Shown: piece by piece, positions 1 to 10,989 of the stretch
Numbering within the stretch: the first letter of the stretch is position 1
How the letters are laid out: each line of letters starts with the position of its first letter
DNA from: Enterobacterales bacterium CwR94
GTDB lineage: Bacteria > Pseudomonadota > Gammaproteobacteria > Enterobacterales > Enterobacteriaceae
Length of the DNA stretch: 64,000 bases
Direction of reading: 5' to 3'
Assembly: GCA_002837195.1 (NCBI GenBank)
Contig: KZ478063.1
Location: 365,217 to 429,216, forward strand
Notes under the pieces: model-generated
The model's database searches: none
The model's input: the letters and a program-made list of their open reading frames with translations, nothing else
What the model was told of the DNA's origin: nothing
Made by a program: the position numbers and the translations under genes

Positions 1-6
1 TCCTGT

Positions 7-801
7 TTACTGGAAACTATGTTCCGCAGCGGGATAGGTCCCCGCTTCTACTTCCGCAATGTACGCGCGAACGGCCGCACGAATATCTGGCTGGCCGGTC
101 AAAAAGTTTTTGGCGAATTTGGGGATATGGCCTCCGGTAACACCAAAAGCGTCGTGCATGACCAGAATTTGACCATCGGTGGCGTTGCCCGCCCCGATAC
201 CGATGACAGGAATGCTCAGGGCTTCAGTCACGCGCTTCGCCAGTGAGACCGGGACGCACTCCAGCACCAGTAATTGCAGGCCAGCGGCTTCCAGCGCCAG
301 TGCATCGGCCAGCAAGCGCTCGGCGGCTTCACTGTCGCGGCCCTGTACTTTATAGCCGCCAAAAACATTCACCGATTGTGGCGTCAGGCCCAGGTGACCA
401 CAGACAGGTACGCTGCGCTCGGCCAGCATACGAACGGTTTCCACCAGCCAGGCTCCGCCTTCCAGTTTCACCATATTGGCGCCTGCACGCATAAGCTGTG
501 CGGCATTGGCGAACGTCTGTTCAGGCGTGGCGTAGGCCATAAAGGGTAAATCAGACATCAGTAATGCCTGTGGCGCACCGCGGCGTACGGCGGCGGTATG
601 ATAGGCGATATCCTCTACGGTGACCGGCAACGTGGAATCATGCCCTTGTACCGTCATGCCAAGAGAATCACCAATCAGCATCACACCGATACCTTCATCG
701 GCGAACAAGCGGGCGAAACTGAAATCGTAGGCGGTCAGGGTGGCGAACTTCTTGCCCTGCTGCTTCCACTGGCGCAATTGCGTAAGGGTGGTGGGTTTCA
801 T
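7..801 (-). CDS. panB: 3-methyl-2-oxobutanoate hydroxymethyltransferase
   Basis: First committed step of pantothenate (coenzyme A) synthesis: transfers a hydroxymethyl group from 5,10-methylene-tetrahydrofolate to alpha-ketoisovalerate, giving ketopantoate in the cytoplasm. The 264-residue protein has the family's full length. The magnesium ligands are visible as Asp45 (in IGDSLGM), Asp84 and Glu114 (in VKLEGG), and the catalytic Glu181 sits in LECVP. It follows folK on the minus strand after a gap of about 67 bases. The stop codon is six bases from the window edge, so panC, the usual next gene, would lie outside. Identification is secure from the full-length family match. Confidence 0.97.
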   Translation of the reverse strand: MKPTTLTQLRQWKQQGKKFATLTAYDFSFARLFADEGIGVMLIGDSLGMTVQGHDSTLPVTVEDIAYHTAAVRRGAPQALLMSDLPFMAYATPEQTFANAAQLMRAGANMVKLEGGAWLVETVRMLAERSVPVCGHLGLTPQSVNVFGGYKVQGRDSEAAERLLADALALEAAGLQLLVLECVPVSLAKRVTEALSIPVIGIGAGNATDGQILVMHDAFGVTGGHIPKFAKNFLTGQPDIRAAVRAYIAEVEAGTYPAAEHSFQ

Positions 802-868
802 AGCAACCTCTACAGAATTTTCTTGTGGGGTATCTTAATCAAAGCGCGTCGGCAAAGAAATGGCAGGT

Positions 869-1345
869 TTACCAGCGCTGAATAGCGCTGCAGTCAAGCT
901 GGGTTAAAACGTGATTGAGTGGGGTGCCATCCGGCAGCGTTGCCTGCGGGGCAATTTCCAACAGCGGCACCAACATAAAGGCGCGATTAAGCATGTCGTA
1001 GTGCGGCACCGTCAGACGGGGCGTGTTTAGCGTTAATTGACCAAACAGCATAATGTCTAAGTCGAGTGTGCGGGCTCCCCAGCGCTCTTCTTTGCGCACG
1101 CGGCCCTGTTCCAACTCTATGCGTTGGGTGTGATCGAGGAGGGCTTCGGGAGCCAATGCAGTTTCCAGCTCAACGGCGGCATTCAGATAATCAGGCTGAT
1201 CTTGTGGGCCGTAGGGTGGCGTGCGGTAAAAAGCCGATACCGCGATAAGTTCGGTGTGCGGCAGGGTGCGCAGCGCGTTCAGCGCTGCATCGACCTGGGC
1301 CAAAGGATCGGCAAGATTGCTCCCCAGTGCCAACCAAACGCGCAT
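869..1345 (-). CDS. folK: 6-hydroxymethyl-7,8-dihydropterin pyrophosphokinase
   Basis: Transfers pyrophosphate from ATP to 6-hydroxymethyl-dihydropterin in folate synthesis. At 158 residues it is the normal HPPK length. The signature region GRVRKEERWGARTLDLDIM (about 81-99) supplies Arg92 and the magnesium ligands Asp95 and Asp97. The N-terminal LALGSNL strand and the YRTPPYGPQDQPDYLN loop are also typical. The ATG shares one base with the pcnB stop codon (TAATG), so translation is probably coupled to pcnB. The pcnB-folK-panB order is the usual enterobacterial one. Confidence 0.97.
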   Translation of the reverse strand: MRVWLALGSNLADPLAQVDAALNALRTLPHTELIAVSAFYRTPPYGPQDQPDYLNAAVELETALAPEALLDHTQRIELEQGRVRKEERWGARTLDLDIMLFGQLTLNTPRLTVPHYDMLNRAFMLVPLLEIAPQATLPDGTPLNHVLTQLDCSAIQRW

Positions 1346-2739
1346 TATGCGTCAGATTCCCGGCGCGGAGCAGGGCGCTTGCGCGGGCGACGTGTGCGAC
1401 GGCGCGGCACAGGGTCATCACCCAGGGTATTCATCATGGTTTTTTGCTGCGGCGGTGCGGCCGTCTGGAATTCGCCCCACCAGGCGGTCAGACGCTGCAA
1501 TTCCTGGTTATTCTCAACATCGGCACGCAACGCCAGCAAGTCATAGGCGGCACGGAATTTTGGATGCTCCATCAGCTTCCATGCGCGCTTACCGTGGCGG
1601 CGTGGCAAACGCAATTGCAGTTGCCAAATATCACGCACCAAACTGGTAATACGTTTAGGAATAGCAAGGGCACGGCAGGCTTCGTCCAGCACATCGTTCA
1701 TCGCCAACGCAAAGGCGTCGTAGTACACCAGACCACTCTCTTGCGCGATTTTTTGCGCCGATTCTAGCAGGGTGTACCAGAACATGGCGGCAAACAAAAA
1801 GGCGGGATTAACACGCTGATTGTTTTGCAGACGCGTATCGGTATTTTTAAATACCTGCGCCAGCATGCGCTCCATATTGCTGTCGCCGCGATCGGTAAAG
1901 GTGCGAGAAAGCGTAGGAAAAAGGGGCTGAAACAGCTGATACTCGCGCAGCTTCAGGTAGGTCTCGTAGCCATAGCCCGCTTGCAGCAGCTTCAGGGCTT
2001 CCTCAAACAGGCGGGCGGGCGGAATATCATTCAGCAGTGTCGCCAGACGCGGAATCGGCTCGGCGGTTTCTGGCGCAATTGACATATTCAGCTTGGCGGC
2101 AAAACGGACGACGCGCAGCATGCGCACCGGGTCTTCACGATAGCGGGTTTCCGGTTCACCAATCATGCGCACAATGCCTTCGCGCAGGTCGCTCAGGCCA
2201 CCGACATAATCACGTACGGTGAAATCGGATACGCTGTAATACAGGCTGTTGATGGTCAGGTCGCGACGTTGGGCATCATCTTCAATAGAACCGAAAATGT
2301 TATCGCGCAGCAGCATGCCATTCTGACCGCGCTGCGTTTCGGTATCGCTGGTCGCTTCATGATGGCCGCGAAAGGTGGCGACTTCGATAATTTCAGGGCC
2401 AAACATCACGTGTGCCAAGCGGAAGCGGCGTCCAACTAAGCGGCAATTGCGGAACAGTTTGCGCATTTGCTCGGGTGTTGCGTTGGTCGTGATGTCGAAA
2501 TCTTTGGGTTTTTTACCCAGTAGCAAATCGCGTACGCCACCACCGACTAAATAGGCTTCATAGCCTGCTTTATTCAGGCGATACAAAACCTTAAGCGCAT
2601 TTTCACTAATGTCTTTGCGCGAAATGTTATGACCATCGCGAGGAATAATATTCAACGGTGTAATGACGGTTTCCACCTCAGGTAGCGCCTCGTCTCGGCT
2701 CAGGACCTTGCGGCAAAAATTAGCGACTCGGGTAAAAAT
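1345..2739 (-). CDS. pcnB: poly(A) polymerase I, AUU start
   Basis: Adds poly(A) tails to RNA 3' ends, which promotes their decay and controls ColE1-type plasmid copy number through RNA I turnover. The nucleotidyltransferase signature [17 protein letters not shown] carries the catalytic pair Asp80/Asp82 when numbering starts at the AUU. The C-terminus is rich in Arg and Pro ([12 protein letters not shown]), as in the family. The first ATG/GTG in frame is a GTG at 2676, but the 21 codons upstream read [17 protein letters not shown] after an ATT at 2737-2739, with GAGGTG just before it. This matches E. coli PcnB, which is reported to start at AUU. I therefore place the start at 2739, giving 464 residues. 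The stop overlaps the folK start. Confidence 0.93.
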   Translation of the reverse strand: MFTRVANFCRKVLSRDEALPEVETVITPLNIIPRDGHNISRKDISENALKVLYRLNKAGYEAYLVGGGVRDLLLGKKPKDFDITTNATPEQMRKLFRNCRLVGRRFRLAHVMFGPEIIEVATFRGHHEATSDTETQRGQNGMLLRDNIFGSIEDDAQRRDLTINSLYYSVSDFTVRDYVGGLSDLREGIVRMIGEPETRYREDPVRMLRVVRFAAKLNMSIAPETAEPIPRLATLLNDIPPARLFEEALKLLQAGYGYETYLKLREYQLFQPLFPTLSRTFTDRGDSNMERMLAQVFKNTDTRLQNNQRVNPAFLFAAMFWYTLLESAQKIAQESGLVYYDAFALAMNDVLDEACRALAIPKRITSLVRDIWQLQLRLPRRHGKRAWKLMEHPKFRAAYDLLALRADVENNQELQRLTAWWGEFQTAAPPQQKTMMNTLGDDPVPRRRTRRPRKRPAPRRESDA

Positions 2740-2799
2740 AGGACACCTCTACAGTGACGAAAAAAGAGCAAGGTTTTGTAAATTGCGGCTCATCATAGC

Positions 2800-3711
2800 T
2801 TAGCGAGACGCTTTTAGGAATGCTGAGTTGTTCAGCGTGCCGGGTACCGCACTTTGCTGGGGTAACCTGGAGGGTTGCCAGCGCGCCACAGCCTCGGCTA
2901 AAAATGCACTTTGTGACAGATCACGCCATGCCGGATGCACCGTCTGGCCCAGAAAACGCAACGCTTCAACCAGCACCGGTAGGGTATCGCCCTCGGGGAG
3001 CGGCGGCGCATGATTCTGTTTTGACAATTTGTTGCCGTCTGCATTCAGCGCCAGTGGCAAATGCAGCCAGGCGGGCGGCGTCCAGCCCAACTGTTGATAA
3101 AGCGTAATTTGTCGCGGTGTCGGTTCAATCAGATCGGCACCGCGTACCACTTCGGTAATACCCTGAGCGTGGTCATCCACCACCACGGCCAAATTATAGG
3201 CAAACAGACCGTCACGGCGGTGGATAATAAAATCTTCGGCTGCCAGCGCGGGATTGACAGGAATACGTCCGCGCAGTTGATCGGTAAAATGTGTTACCGG
3301 GCTGTCGACTTTCAGGCGCAGTGCGGCATTGTCCGCAGGCAATCCACGGTCACGGCAGTGGCGATCGTAAAAGCCGCCCTGTTGCTGAATGCGTTGGCGT
3401 GGACAATCGCAATAGTAGCCTTGTCCCTGCTGAATAAGGCGTTCCAGCACCTCGCGGTAGGCTTCATGCCGCTGAGATTGCCACAGGATGTCGCCATCCC
3501 AATACAATCCATAACGTTCGAGTTGCTGCAAGATACGAGAGGCTGCACCGCTGATTTCGCGCGGTGGATCGATGTCTTCAATACGAACACGCCATTGGCC
3601 TCGATGCGCACGCGCTTGTAGCCAACTGCCGAGTGCGGCAATGAGCGAACCAAAATGGAGGTCGCCAGAAGGTGAGGGGGCAAAGCGCCCAATGTAATCA
3701 GAGTGGTTCAT
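2800..3711 (-). CDS. gluQ: glutamyl-Q tRNA(Asp) synthetase
   Basis: A truncated paralogue of glutamyl-tRNA synthetase lacking the anticodon-binding half. It charges glutamate onto the queuosine base of tRNA-Asp. The catalytic core shows [14 protein letters not shown] (about 10-23, HIGH-like) and KLSKQN (KMSKS-like). A zinc site is visible as Cys101, Cys103, Tyr115 and Cys119. I chose the ATG at 3711 ([10 protein letters not shown], 303 residues). An upstream in-frame extension to 3864 would run back into dksA and is not supported. It sits 58 bases after dksA, the conserved dksA-gluQ arrangement. Confidence 0.95.
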   Translation of the reverse strand: MNHSDYIGRFAPSPSGDLHFGSLIAALGSWLQARAHRGQWRVRIEDIDPPREISGAASRILQQLERYGLYWDGDILWQSQRHEAYREVLERLIQQGQGYYCDCPRQRIQQQGGFYDRHCRDRGLPADNAALRLKVDSPVTHFTDQLRGRIPVNPALAAEDFIIHRRDGLFAYNLAVVVDDHAQGITEVVRGADLIEPTPRQITLYQQLGWTPPAWLHLPLALNADGNKLSKQNHAPPLPEGDTLPVLVEALRFLGQTVHPAWRDLSQSAFLAEAVARWQPSRLPQQSAVPGTLNNSAFLKASR

Positions 3712-3769
3712 ACAGGGAATAGGGTGCCGGAACGCGCTGAGCGTTCGGGCACCGATACGATTACCGGGA

Positions 3770-4225
3770 TTAGCCAGCCATCTGTTTTTCGCGAATTTCT
3801 GCCAGCGTTTTGCAGTCAATGCAAAGGTCAGCAGTCGGACGCGCTTCCAAACGACGGATACCAATCTCGACGCCGCAAGAATCGCAGTAGCCGAAATCTT
3901 CGTCTTCTACTTTCTTCAGCGTTTTTTCGATCTTCTTGATCAGCTTACGCTCACGGTCACGGTTACGCAGTTCGAGGCTAAATTCCTCTTCCTGTGCAGC
4001 GCGATCCACGGGATCAGGGAAGTTAGCAGCTTCATCCTGCATATGAGAGACCGTACGGTCGACTTCATCCCTGAGTTGATTGCGCCACGCTTCAAGAATC
4101 TTCTTGAAGTGCGTCAGCTGGGCGTCGTTCATATACTCTTCGCCCGGCTTCACCTGATAAGGTTCAACACCTGCAATGGCGAGAATACTCAGGGACGATG
4201 TTTTACGGTTTTGCCCTTCTTGCAT
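3770..4225 (-). CDS. dksA: RNA polymerase-binding transcription factor DksA
   Basis: Binds the secondary channel of RNA polymerase and, with ppGpp, represses rRNA promoters and activates amino-acid promoters. The protein has 151 residues, as in E. coli. The coiled-coil tip carries Asp71 and Asp74 ([10 protein letters not shown]), and the four-cysteine zinc finger is intact at Cys114, Cys117, Cys135 and Cys138. The start at 4225 ([11 protein letters not shown]) is chosen because it reproduces the family N-terminus and is preceded by a GGAGAA ribosome site. The 179-base gap upstream, before sfsA, presumably holds its promoter. An rRNA operon, its classic target, closes this window. Confidence 0.98.
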   Translation of the reverse strand: MQEGQNRKTSSLSILAIAGVEPYQVKPGEEYMNDAQLTHFKKILEAWRNQLRDEVDRTVSHMQDEAANFPDPVDRAAQEEEFSLELRNRDRERKLIKKIEKTLKKVEDEDFGYCDSCGVEIGIRRLEARPTADLCIDCKTLAEIREKQMAG

Positions 4226-4404
4226 GTTGGTTCTCCTGGATAACACGCACAATCGATCCCCAAAGGGGAAAAAACAGGCCGCTATAAATAGCAGAAGCAA
4301 TTAAGGATGGCAATTATTCCTGAATGCACCTTGACAAGCCTGTGAGTCACCGCGTAATTAGCGCGGGCTCGGAACGCGTCTATATGAGCAAATCGCGTTA
4401 CGTT

Positions 4405-5109
4405 TTACAACTCCAGGCTTATGGAGGTTGCTAAATTGATCCCTAACGGAGACAACTCAGCACGGTACGTCAGGATTTCAACGCCGCATTGCTTCGCCTG
4501 TGCCAGTAGCTCTGCATATTTCGCATCGATATGCCGTGCGGGGGAAACGTCCTCAATTCCCGAATGCATGACTGCAAACAAGAGAACCGCGCGATGGCCT
4601 TGAGCCGCCACGCTCATCAGCTCCCGAAGGTGCTTCTGACCGCGCGCAGTAACGGCATCCGGGAAGTACCCCTTGCCTTGATGCAAGAGTGTCACGGATT
4701 TCACTTCAATATAGCAGTTTCTGCGGCCCTCTGCCTGAAGCATAAAATCAATCCGGCTCTGTTCTGTGCCGTATTTCACCTCGGAACGCAGGGTTTGGTA
4801 ACCCTGTAGTTCGCTAACAATGTTTGCCTCTAATGCCTCTTTCACAATCTGGTTTGCGCGTAATGTGTTCACACAAATCAGATTTCCCTCAGCGGTTTGT
4901 GTGAGCTCCCAACTGTGCGGGTATTTGCGAGCCAGGTTGTCACTGGTGGAGTACCACACAGTATCGCCTGGCGTGGCACAGCCAGTCATAGCACCAGTGT
5001 TTGCGCAATGCAGCGTGAACGTTTCTCCTGAAGAGGTGACAACATCGGCCAGAAAGCGTTTGTAGCGGCTAATCAGGGTCGCGGATTGCAAGGCGGGTGT
5101 GAACTGCAT
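4405..5109 (-). CDS. sfsA: DNA/RNA nuclease-related protein SfsA
   Basis: SfsA was found as a multicopy stimulator of maltose genes in a strain with altered CRP. It binds DNA and has a PD-(D/E)xK nuclease-like fold, but its physiological role is not settled. The 234-residue protein matches the family length. Conserved stretches are [31 protein letters not shown] and the nuclease-like IEVKSVTL. The start at 5109 (MQFTPALQ) aligns with the E. coli N-terminus and has a GAGGA ribosome site upstream. It follows thpR by eight bases, so the two are probably co-transcribed. Confidence 0.94.
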   Translation of the reverse strand: MQFTPALQSATLISRYKRFLADVVTSSGETFTLHCANTGAMTGCATPGDTVWYSTSDNLARKYPHSWELTQTAEGNLICVNTLRANQIVKEALEANIVSELQGYQTLRSEVKYGTEQSRIDFMLQAEGRRNCYIEVKSVTLLHQGKGYFPDAVTARGQKHLRELMSVAAQGHRAVLLFAVMHSGIEDVSPARHIDAKYAELLAQAKQCGVEILTYRAELSPLGINLATSISLEL

Positions 5110-5117
5110 AAAAATCC

Positions 5118-5648
5118 TCAGGAAAGTAGGGGCCACTGGGCCAGGCTGCGATAGCGCGTACGCCCTTGTGTCTGCTCAGAGGCAAACAGATGAAAATGCT
5201 CGATGACGCAAGACCAATGAAACCCGCGCGGTGGAACGGCCACAGGCTGATGGGCACCGCGCAGCAAAGTGATATGAGGGTGAAAGGGCAGCGGGCTTTG
5301 ATAGCACCCACTGCGGGCTGCTTGTGAACGTAACAGGGCCGCGAGTTGCAGCAGCCCTCTGGGGGCTTGTCGGCAGCCTAACCAAACCACGCCAGGCCGT
5401 GGCCAGTGTCCTGCATCATCCAGATGCAGGTTAAAGGCCGGTTGTTGAATACGCGCTGCCAAGCGTTGTAACTGTTGTGATTTCTCAGCACTGACATCGC
5501 CTAAAAAGGCCAGTGTTAAATGGAGGTTAGCGGCTGCCACAGGCTTTCCCGCCTCTGCTGTAAATTGTGCGGCGCGCCAGTGAACAAGTTCTTGCTGCAA
5601 GGTTTCTGGCAAAGCGATACCAAAAAACAGTCGCGGGGTGTGGGCCAT
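5118..5648 (-). CDS. thpR: RNA 2',3'-cyclic phosphodiesterase
   Basis: Member of the 2H phosphoesterase superfamily (formerly LigT), which opens 2',3'-cyclic phosphate ends of RNA and can join tRNA halves in reverse. Both catalytic HxT motifs are present: HLTLAF with His43 and HITLLR with His125. Length is 176 residues, as expected. It starts at an ATG with a GGAGGA-like ribosome site and is divergent from hrpB, with 72 bases between the start codons. Function is assigned from the paired motifs and the conserved sfsA-thpR-hrpB neighbourhood. Confidence 0.95.
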   Translation of the reverse strand: MAHTPRLFFGIALPETLQQELVHWRAAQFTAEAGKPVAAANLHLTLAFLGDVSAEKSQQLQRLAARIQQPAFNLHLDDAGHWPRPGVVWLGCRQAPRGLLQLAALLRSQAARSGCYQSPLPFHPHITLLRGAHQPVAVPPRGFHWSCVIEHFHLFASEQTQGRTRYRSLAQWPLLS

Positions 5649-5720
5649 TGTTTCCTCCGATTTAACCGGCTGAATGCTACAATGCTGGCCATCAGAAGAC
5701 CAGGCTTCAGGACACCCGAT

Positions 5721-8162
5721 GTGAATGATCTCCCGGTAAGTGTTGTACTCCCCGATCTGTTGGCGGCTTTAGAAAAGGCCAATACGGTGCTGCTGGCCGC
5801 GCCCACCGGTGCAGGAAAATCGACCTGGCTCCCTCTGCAAATTATGCAGCAGGCCACCTTGCCTGGGCGCATTATTTTGTTAGAACCGCGCCGTCTGGCG
5901 GCTCGCAACGTGGCACAACGGCTGGCGGAGTTGCTGGGAGAGCAACCGGGCGACACTGTGGGTTACCGTCTGCGTGCTGAAACCTGTGTGAGTGCGCGTA
6001 CGCGCCTGGAAGTGGTGACCGAAGGGATCCTGACGCGGATGGTGCAAAACGATCCCCTGTTAGAGGATGTCTCGCTGGTTATCCTCGATGAATTCCACGA
6101 GCGCAGCCTGCAAGCCGATCTGGCACTGGCGCTGCTCCGCGATGTGCAGCAAGGCGTACGCGACGACCTGAAACTTTTATTGATGTCAGCCACGCTGGAT
6201 AACGCACGCCTGCGCGATCTGTTCCCCGATGCCCCCTTTATCCTTTCACAAGGACGCAGCTATCCCGTGGATCGCCGTTACAGTTCACTCCCTGCGCATT
6301 TGCGCCTGGAAGAGGGCGTTGCGCGAGAAGTCAGTGAGCTGTTAAGGCAGGAGTCGGGTTCGGTATTGGTGTTTTTACCGGGCACCGGTGAAATCCAGCG
6401 CGTGAAAACCTTACTCGAAGAGAAGGTGGCCCAGGATGTGGATATTGCGCCTTTGTACGGTGCCCTGACGCTGGCCGATCAACGCAAAGCGATTCTGCCC
6501 GCCGCAGAAGGCCGCCGAAAAGTGGTGCTGGCGACCAATATCGCAGAAACCAGTCTGACGATCGAAGGGATTCGGTTAGTGGTGGACAGCGCGCTGGAGC
6601 GAGGGGCTTTTTATGACTTACGCAGTGGGTTAACGCGGCTACAAACGCAGCGCATTAGCCAGGCCTCCATGACGCAGCGCGCAGGGCGTGCCGGGCGTTT
6701 AGAGCCGGGTATCTGCATTCATTTAATCGGCAAAGAGCAGGCCGAGCGTGCGCCGACGCATGCAGAACCTGAAATACTGCACAGTGATTTAAGTGGGCTG
6801 CGCCTGGAATTGCTGCAATGGGGCTGTCTGGATCTCACGCAGTTGTGTTGGATGGACACGCCACCCGCCACGGCTTTACGCGCCGCCGATTGTTTACTCC
6901 ATCAGCTGCAGGCGACAGATGCGTCGGGCAAACTCACTTCGCGCGGGCGACGCATGGGGGAGATCGGCAGCGACCCGCGTATCGCAGCCTTGCTGGTCAG
7001 CGCTAAACAGCCCGATGAAGTCGCCACCGCATCGTTGCTGGCAGCCATTCTCGAAGAGCCTCCGCGCGGAGGCCTGGGGGATTTGCGTGAAGGGTTTTAT
7101 CGGCCGCAAGCGCACTGGCAGCGACGCGCACAGGTATTGCAAAAACGCTGCGGCACGCCAGGCGGTGCCGTTGATATCACGCTGGCCCCTTCTTTATTAG
7201 TGAACGCGTTTCCCGATCGCCTGGCGCGCCGTCGTGGTCAACAAGGGCGCTATCAACTGGCGAACGGTTTAGGTGCCATGTTGGATGACGATAATGCCCT
7301 GACGCGTTACGAATGGTTGTTGGCACCCATACTGCTGCAAGGCAATGCGCAGGCAGATGCGCGAATTTTGCAGGCGATGCCCGTCGAACTGCCGGCGCTG
7401 TTAGCCGCCCATCCTGAGTTGCTCACGGTGAGCACGGAAGTGGAGTGGGACGAAGCGCGTGGGGCATTGCGTACGTTGCGCCGCGAGCAAATTGGCCAAC
7501 TCGTTTTGCGCGAACAGCCGCAGGCAAAACCTGAGTCGGCAGTGATGCAGCAGGCCATCGTGCGCTGGGTCGCCCGCAAGGGATTGAGCGTTTTAGACTG
7601 GACTCCTGCTGCCTTGCAGCTACGTTACCGATTACACTGCGCGGCAAAATGGTTACCCGATGAGGCGTGGCCCGCGACTGACGATGACGCGTTGCTTGCC
7701 GCTCTGGATAGCTGGCTACTGCCCTATTTGCAGCAGGTTCAGGAGGTGCGCACATTGCAGCAGGTTGATCTGTGCCAGGCCCTCTTACATTTACTCACAT
7801 GGTCACAACGCCAGCGGCTGGATACTGTGCTGCCAACTCATTACACTGTGCCAACCGGAAGTCGGCTCCCGCTTCGCTATGACAGAGAGAATCCTCCTGC
7901 GCTGGCGGTGCGTTTGCAGGAGATGTTTGGCGAGGCAGAGACGCCACGCGTGCTGGAAGGACGGATTGCGGTGGTACTGGAATTGCTCTCTCCCGCACAA
8001 CGGCCGTTACAGGTTACCAGCGACCTGGCTGCTTTTTGGCACGGCGCATACCGCGACGTACAAAAAGAGATGAAAGGGCGTTATCCCAAACATCCCTGGC
8101 CTGATTCACCGGCCACGGCGCTGCCCACGCGGCGCACTAAAAAATTTACGCCTTCATCCTAA
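5721..8162 (+). CDS. hrpB: ATP-dependent RNA helicase HrpB
   Basis: DEAH-family helicase of unknown physiological substrate. The Walker A motif APTGAGKST lies at about 27-35, followed by a DEAH-type box (LDEFHERS), the SAT motif (LLMSATLDN) and motif VI (QRAGRAGR). The long C-terminal domain of HrpB proteins follows. The frame is open back to 5520, but the E. coli N-terminus corresponds to VNDLPVSVVLPDLL. I therefore take the GTG at 5721, preceded by an AGGA sequence, giving 813 residues. It is divergent from thpR and upstream of mrcB, as in E. coli. Confidence 0.93.
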   Translation: MNDLPVSVVLPDLLAALEKANTVLLAAPTGAGKSTWLPLQIMQQATLPGRIILLEPRRLAARNVAQRLAELLGEQPGDTVGYRLRAETCVSARTRLEVVTEGILTRMVQNDPLLEDVSLVILDEFHERSLQADLALALLRDVQQGVRDDLKLLLMSATLDNARLRDLFPDAPFILSQGRSYPVDRRYSSLPAHLRLEEGVAREVSELLRQESGSVLVFLPGTGEIQRVKTLLEEKVAQDVDIAPLYGALTLADQRKAILPAAEGRRKVVLATNIAETSLTIEGIRLVVDSALERGAFYDLRSGLTRLQTQRISQASMTQRAGRAGRLEPGICIHLIGKEQAERAPTHAEPEILHSDLSGLRLELLQWGCLDLTQLCWMDTPPATALRAADCLLHQLQATDASGKLTSRGRRMGEIGSDPRIAALLVSAKQPDEVATASLLAAILEEPPRGGLGDLREGFYRPQAHWQRRAQVLQKRCGTPGGAVDITLAPSLLVNAFPDRLARRRGQQGRYQLANGLGAMLDDDNALTRYEWLLAPILLQGNAQADARILQAMPVELPALLAAHPELLTVSTEVEWDEARGALRTLRREQIGQLVLREQPQAKPESAVMQQAIVRWVARKGLSVLDWTPAALQLRYRLHCAAKWLPDEAWPATDDDALLAALDSWLLPYLQQVQEVRTLQQVDLCQALLHLLTWSQRQRLDTVLPTHYTVPTGSRLPLRYDRENPPALAVRLQEMFGEAETPRVLEGRIAVVLELLSPAQRPLQVTSDLAAFWHGAYRDVQKEMKGRYPKHPWPDSPATALPTRRTKKFTPSS

Positions 8163-8266
8163 GCATGAAGGTGACGGCGTGCCTTTCGGAAGGTTCTTCT
8201 TCCTAATGTTGGGGCGCAAGCACAGAGTATCGGCCTTGCCGATGGCTATCCCTGGAGAACAAAAAG

Positions 8267-10768
8267 ATGTCTGGGAACGATCGCGAACCGATTGGGCGCA
8301 AAGGAAAAGCCCCCACGCCGCCGCGTAAAAACGCAGTGAAAGGTCGCCGCAGGGATGACGATTATGATGATGAGTATCAGGATGACGATGATGATGAAGA
8401 GGATGTCGTAATGCCGCGCAATGGAAAAAAAGGCACACCGCGTAAGAAACGCCGTTGGCTGGGGTTGTTTATCAAGCTGATGCTGGTGTTTGTGGTGTTG
8501 ATGGCGGTGTACGGCGTCTACCTTGACTCGCAAATTCGCAGCCGTATTGACGGTAAAGTCTGGCAGTTGCCTGCGGCGGTCTACGGCCGCATGGTCAGCC
8601 TTGAACCCGGCATGTCGTACGATAAAGCCGAGATGATCAAACTGCTGGAAGGGACGCAGTATCGCCAGGTAACGCGTATGACGCGCCCCGGCGAGTTTAC
8701 TGTGCAAGCCAACAGCATCGAACTGATCCGTCGCCCGTTTGATTTCCCCGACAGCAAAGAGGGGCAAATCCGGGCGCGCTTGAGTTTCAACGGCAATAAA
8801 CTGTCTGAGATCCGCAATTTAGACAGCGGTCGTGATTTTGGTTTCTTCCGTCTCGATCCCCGTCTGATCACCATGTTGCAATCGCCAAACGGCGAACAGC
8901 GTCTGTTTGTCCCGCGTTCGGGCTTCCCGGATTTGCTGGTCGATACCTTGATCACCACGGAAGATCGCCATTTCTACGAGCATGATGGCATTAGCCTGTA
9001 CTCCATTGGTCGTGCTTTCCTGGCCAATATTACGGCAGGACGCGCCGTACAGGGCGGCAGTACCTTGACCCAGCAGTTGGTGAAAAACCTGTTTTTGACC
9101 AACGAGCGTTCACTGTGGCGTAAGGCGAATGAAGCCTACATGGCGCTGATCATGGATGCGCGTTACGGCAAAGATCGTATTCTTGAGCTGTATCTGAACG
9201 AGGTTTATCTCGGTCAGGCGGGCAGCGATCAGATCCGCGGCTTCCCACTGGCAAGCCTGTATTACTTTGGTCGTCCGGTTGATGAACTGAGCCTGGATCA
9301 ACAAGCGTTGCTGGTCGGGATGGTGAAAGGGGCGTCGCTGTATAACCCGTGGCGCAATCCGAAGTTGTCACTGGAACGCCGTAACCTGGTCCTGCGTTTG
9401 TTACAGAACCAGAAAGTGATCGACCAGGAACTGTATGACATGCTTTCCGCGCGTCCGTTAGGCGTTCAGCCGAAAGGCGGCGTGATTTCGCCGCAGCCTG
9501 CGTTTATGCAGATGGTGCGTAGCGAACTGCAAGCCAAACTGGGCGATAAAGTGAAAGATCTGTCTGGCGTGAAGATCTTTACGACCATGGACCCCATCTC
9601 GCAGGATGCCGCCGAGAAGTCGATTGAAGAGGGGATCCCGGTGCTGCGCAAAGCGCGTGGCGTTAACGATTTAGAAACGGCAATGGTAGTGGTTGACCGT
9701 TTCAGTGGTGAAGTGCGTGCGATGGTCGGCGGCTCGAACCCGCAGTTTGCAGGGTATAACCGTGCGTTGCAGGCGCGTCGTTCCATTGGATCCTTAGCGA
9801 AACCCGCAACCTACCTGACTGCACTCAGCCAGCCTAACAGTTACCGTTTAAACAGCTGGATTGCGGATGAACCTATTGCGCTGAAGCAACCGAACGGTCA
9901 GGTATGGCGCCCGCAGAATGACGATCGTCGTTTCAGTGGCAAAGTGATGTTGGTGGATGCGCTGACCAACTCAATGAACGTGCCAACCGTGAACCTGGGC
10001 ATGACACTGGGCCTGCAACAGGTGGTCGATACCTGGACCCGATTGGGGCTGCCAAAAGATCAGCTCAGTCCGGTGCCTGCGATGCTGTTAGGTGCACTGA
10101 ACCTGACGCCAATTGAAGCCGCACAGGCATTCCAGACCATCGCCAGCGGAGGCAACCGCGCGCAGCTTTCAGCATTGCGTTCAGTGATTGCAGAAGATGG
10201 CACGGTCTTGTATCAGAGTTTCCCGCAGGCTGAGCGCGCGGTACCGGCTCAGGCCGCCTATTTAACGCTGTACACCATGCAACAGGTAGCGGAAAAAGGC
10301 ACGGCTCGCGCATTGGGCGCTAAATTCCCTAATATCCACCTGGCGGGTAAAACCGGCACCACCAACAACCTGGTAGACAGCTGGTTTGCCGGTATTGATG
10401 GCAAAGAAGTGGCGATTACCTGGGTCGGGCGCGATAACAACCAAACCAGTAAGTTGTATGGCTCCAGCGGTGCAATGCAGCTGTACAGTCGTTATCTGTC
10501 TAATCAGACGCCGTTGCCATTAACGCTAACGCCGCCGGAAGATATTTCAACGATGAGTGTGGATTCAGCAGGGAATTTCGTGTGCGATACCGGCAGTAGC
10601 GGCTGGCGCAGTCTGCCTGTGTGGACAACCGATGCTTCGGCACTGTGTCAGCAGCAGCAACAGTTGTTCCAGCAGCAGCAACAGCAGCAACAAACACAGC
10701 CGCAAAATCAGCAGCAGGATGGCGATGGCGTGGCAGGCTGGATTAAAGATATGTTCGGCAGTAACTAA
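8267..10768 (+). CDS. mrcB: penicillin-binding protein 1B
   Basis: Bifunctional class A peptidoglycan synthase (glycosyltransferase and transpeptidase) of the inner membrane, normally activated by LpoB. The layout is an Asp/Glu-rich cytoplasmic tail (about 30-47), a basic stretch, one membrane segment (66-86), a UB2H domain, the glycosyltransferase domain with catalytic Glu232 in [10 protein letters not shown], and the transpeptidase with Ser509 in GSLAK, then SMN and KTGTTN. At 833 residues it is close to the E. coli length. The C-terminus has a Gln-rich stretch encoded by CAG/CAA repeats before the conserved [14 protein letters not shown] end. A terminator follows. Confidence 0.98.
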   Translation: MSGNDREPIGRKGKAPTPPRKNAVKGRRRDDDYDDEYQDDDDDEEDVVMPRNGKKGTPRKKRRWLGLFIKLMLVFVVLMAVYGVYLDSQIRSRIDGKVWQLPAAVYGRMVSLEPGMSYDKAEMIKLLEGTQYRQVTRMTRPGEFTVQANSIELIRRPFDFPDSKEGQIRARLSFNGNKLSEIRNLDSGRDFGFFRLDPRLITMLQSPNGEQRLFVPRSGFPDLLVDTLITTEDRHFYEHDGISLYSIGRAFLANITAGRAVQGGSTLTQQLVKNLFLTNERSLWRKANEAYMALIMDARYGKDRILELYLNEVYLGQAGSDQIRGFPLASLYYFGRPVDELSLDQQALLVGMVKGASLYNPWRNPKLSLERRNLVLRLLQNQKVIDQELYDMLSARPLGVQPKGGVISPQPAFMQMVRSELQAKLGDKVKDLSGVKIFTTMDPISQDAAEKSIEEGIPVLRKARGVNDLETAMVVVDRFSGEVRAMVGGSNPQFAGYNRALQARRSIGSLAKPATYLTALSQPNSYRLNSWIADEPIALKQPNGQVWRPQNDDRRFSGKVMLVDALTNSMNVPTVNLGMTLGLQQVVDTWTRLGLPKDQLSPVPAMLLGALNLTPIEAAQAFQTIASGGNRAQLSALRSVIAEDGTVLYQSFPQAERAVPAQAAYLTLYTMQQVAEKGTARALGAKFPNIHLAGKTGTTNNLVDSWFAGIDGKEVAITWVGRDNNQTSKLYGSSGAMQLYSRYLSNQTPLPLTLTPPEDISTMSVDSAGNFVCDTGSSGWRSLPVWTTDASALCQQQQQLFQQQQQQQQTQPQNQQQDGDGVAGWIKDMFGSN

Positions 10769-10776
10769 GCCCTCAG

Positions 10777-10802
10777 AAGCCGGTCGCCAGACCGGCTTTT
10801 TC
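10777..10802 (+). terminator. rho-independent terminator after mrcB
   Basis: A perfect nine-base-pair stem (AAGCCGGTC / GACCGGCTT) with a four-base GCCA loop is followed by a T run. It lies nine bases after the mrcB stop codon and separates mrcB from the fhu operon. Confidence 0.9.
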
Positions 10803-10989
10803 ATGCTAGCGCGGGTGCGTTGCGTTAACGCCTTGATCAATCAGTCATCAATTCTGCAGCACCGCTTTTACAGCGCATAAGATCCCCAGAAAACCTTACA
10901 TTACATCCGGTTAAAAGCTGAGCGATTTACTCGTTTTCGCAATAGTTCAGCTTGCAGACACATATTTATTTCGCATATTATCCGACCTG

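Noticed and set aside
3061..3621. 186-codon open frame on the plus strand opposite gluQ
   Set aside because: It is antisense to a well-conserved gene, has no recognisable motif and lacks a ribosome site; long shadow frames are common here because of codon bias. The same applies to many antisense frames opposite rpsB, tsf, bamA, lpxD and fabZ.
8151..8171. Terminator hairpin at the end of hrpB
   Set aside because: CCTTCAT...ATGAAGG is a seven-base stem but overlaps the coding end and stop codon and lacks a T run; weak evidence.
10650..10720. CAG/CAA repeat as a CRISPR or satellite array
   Set aside because: It is in frame within mrcB and encodes a Gln-rich tail; there are no spacers and no cas genes.
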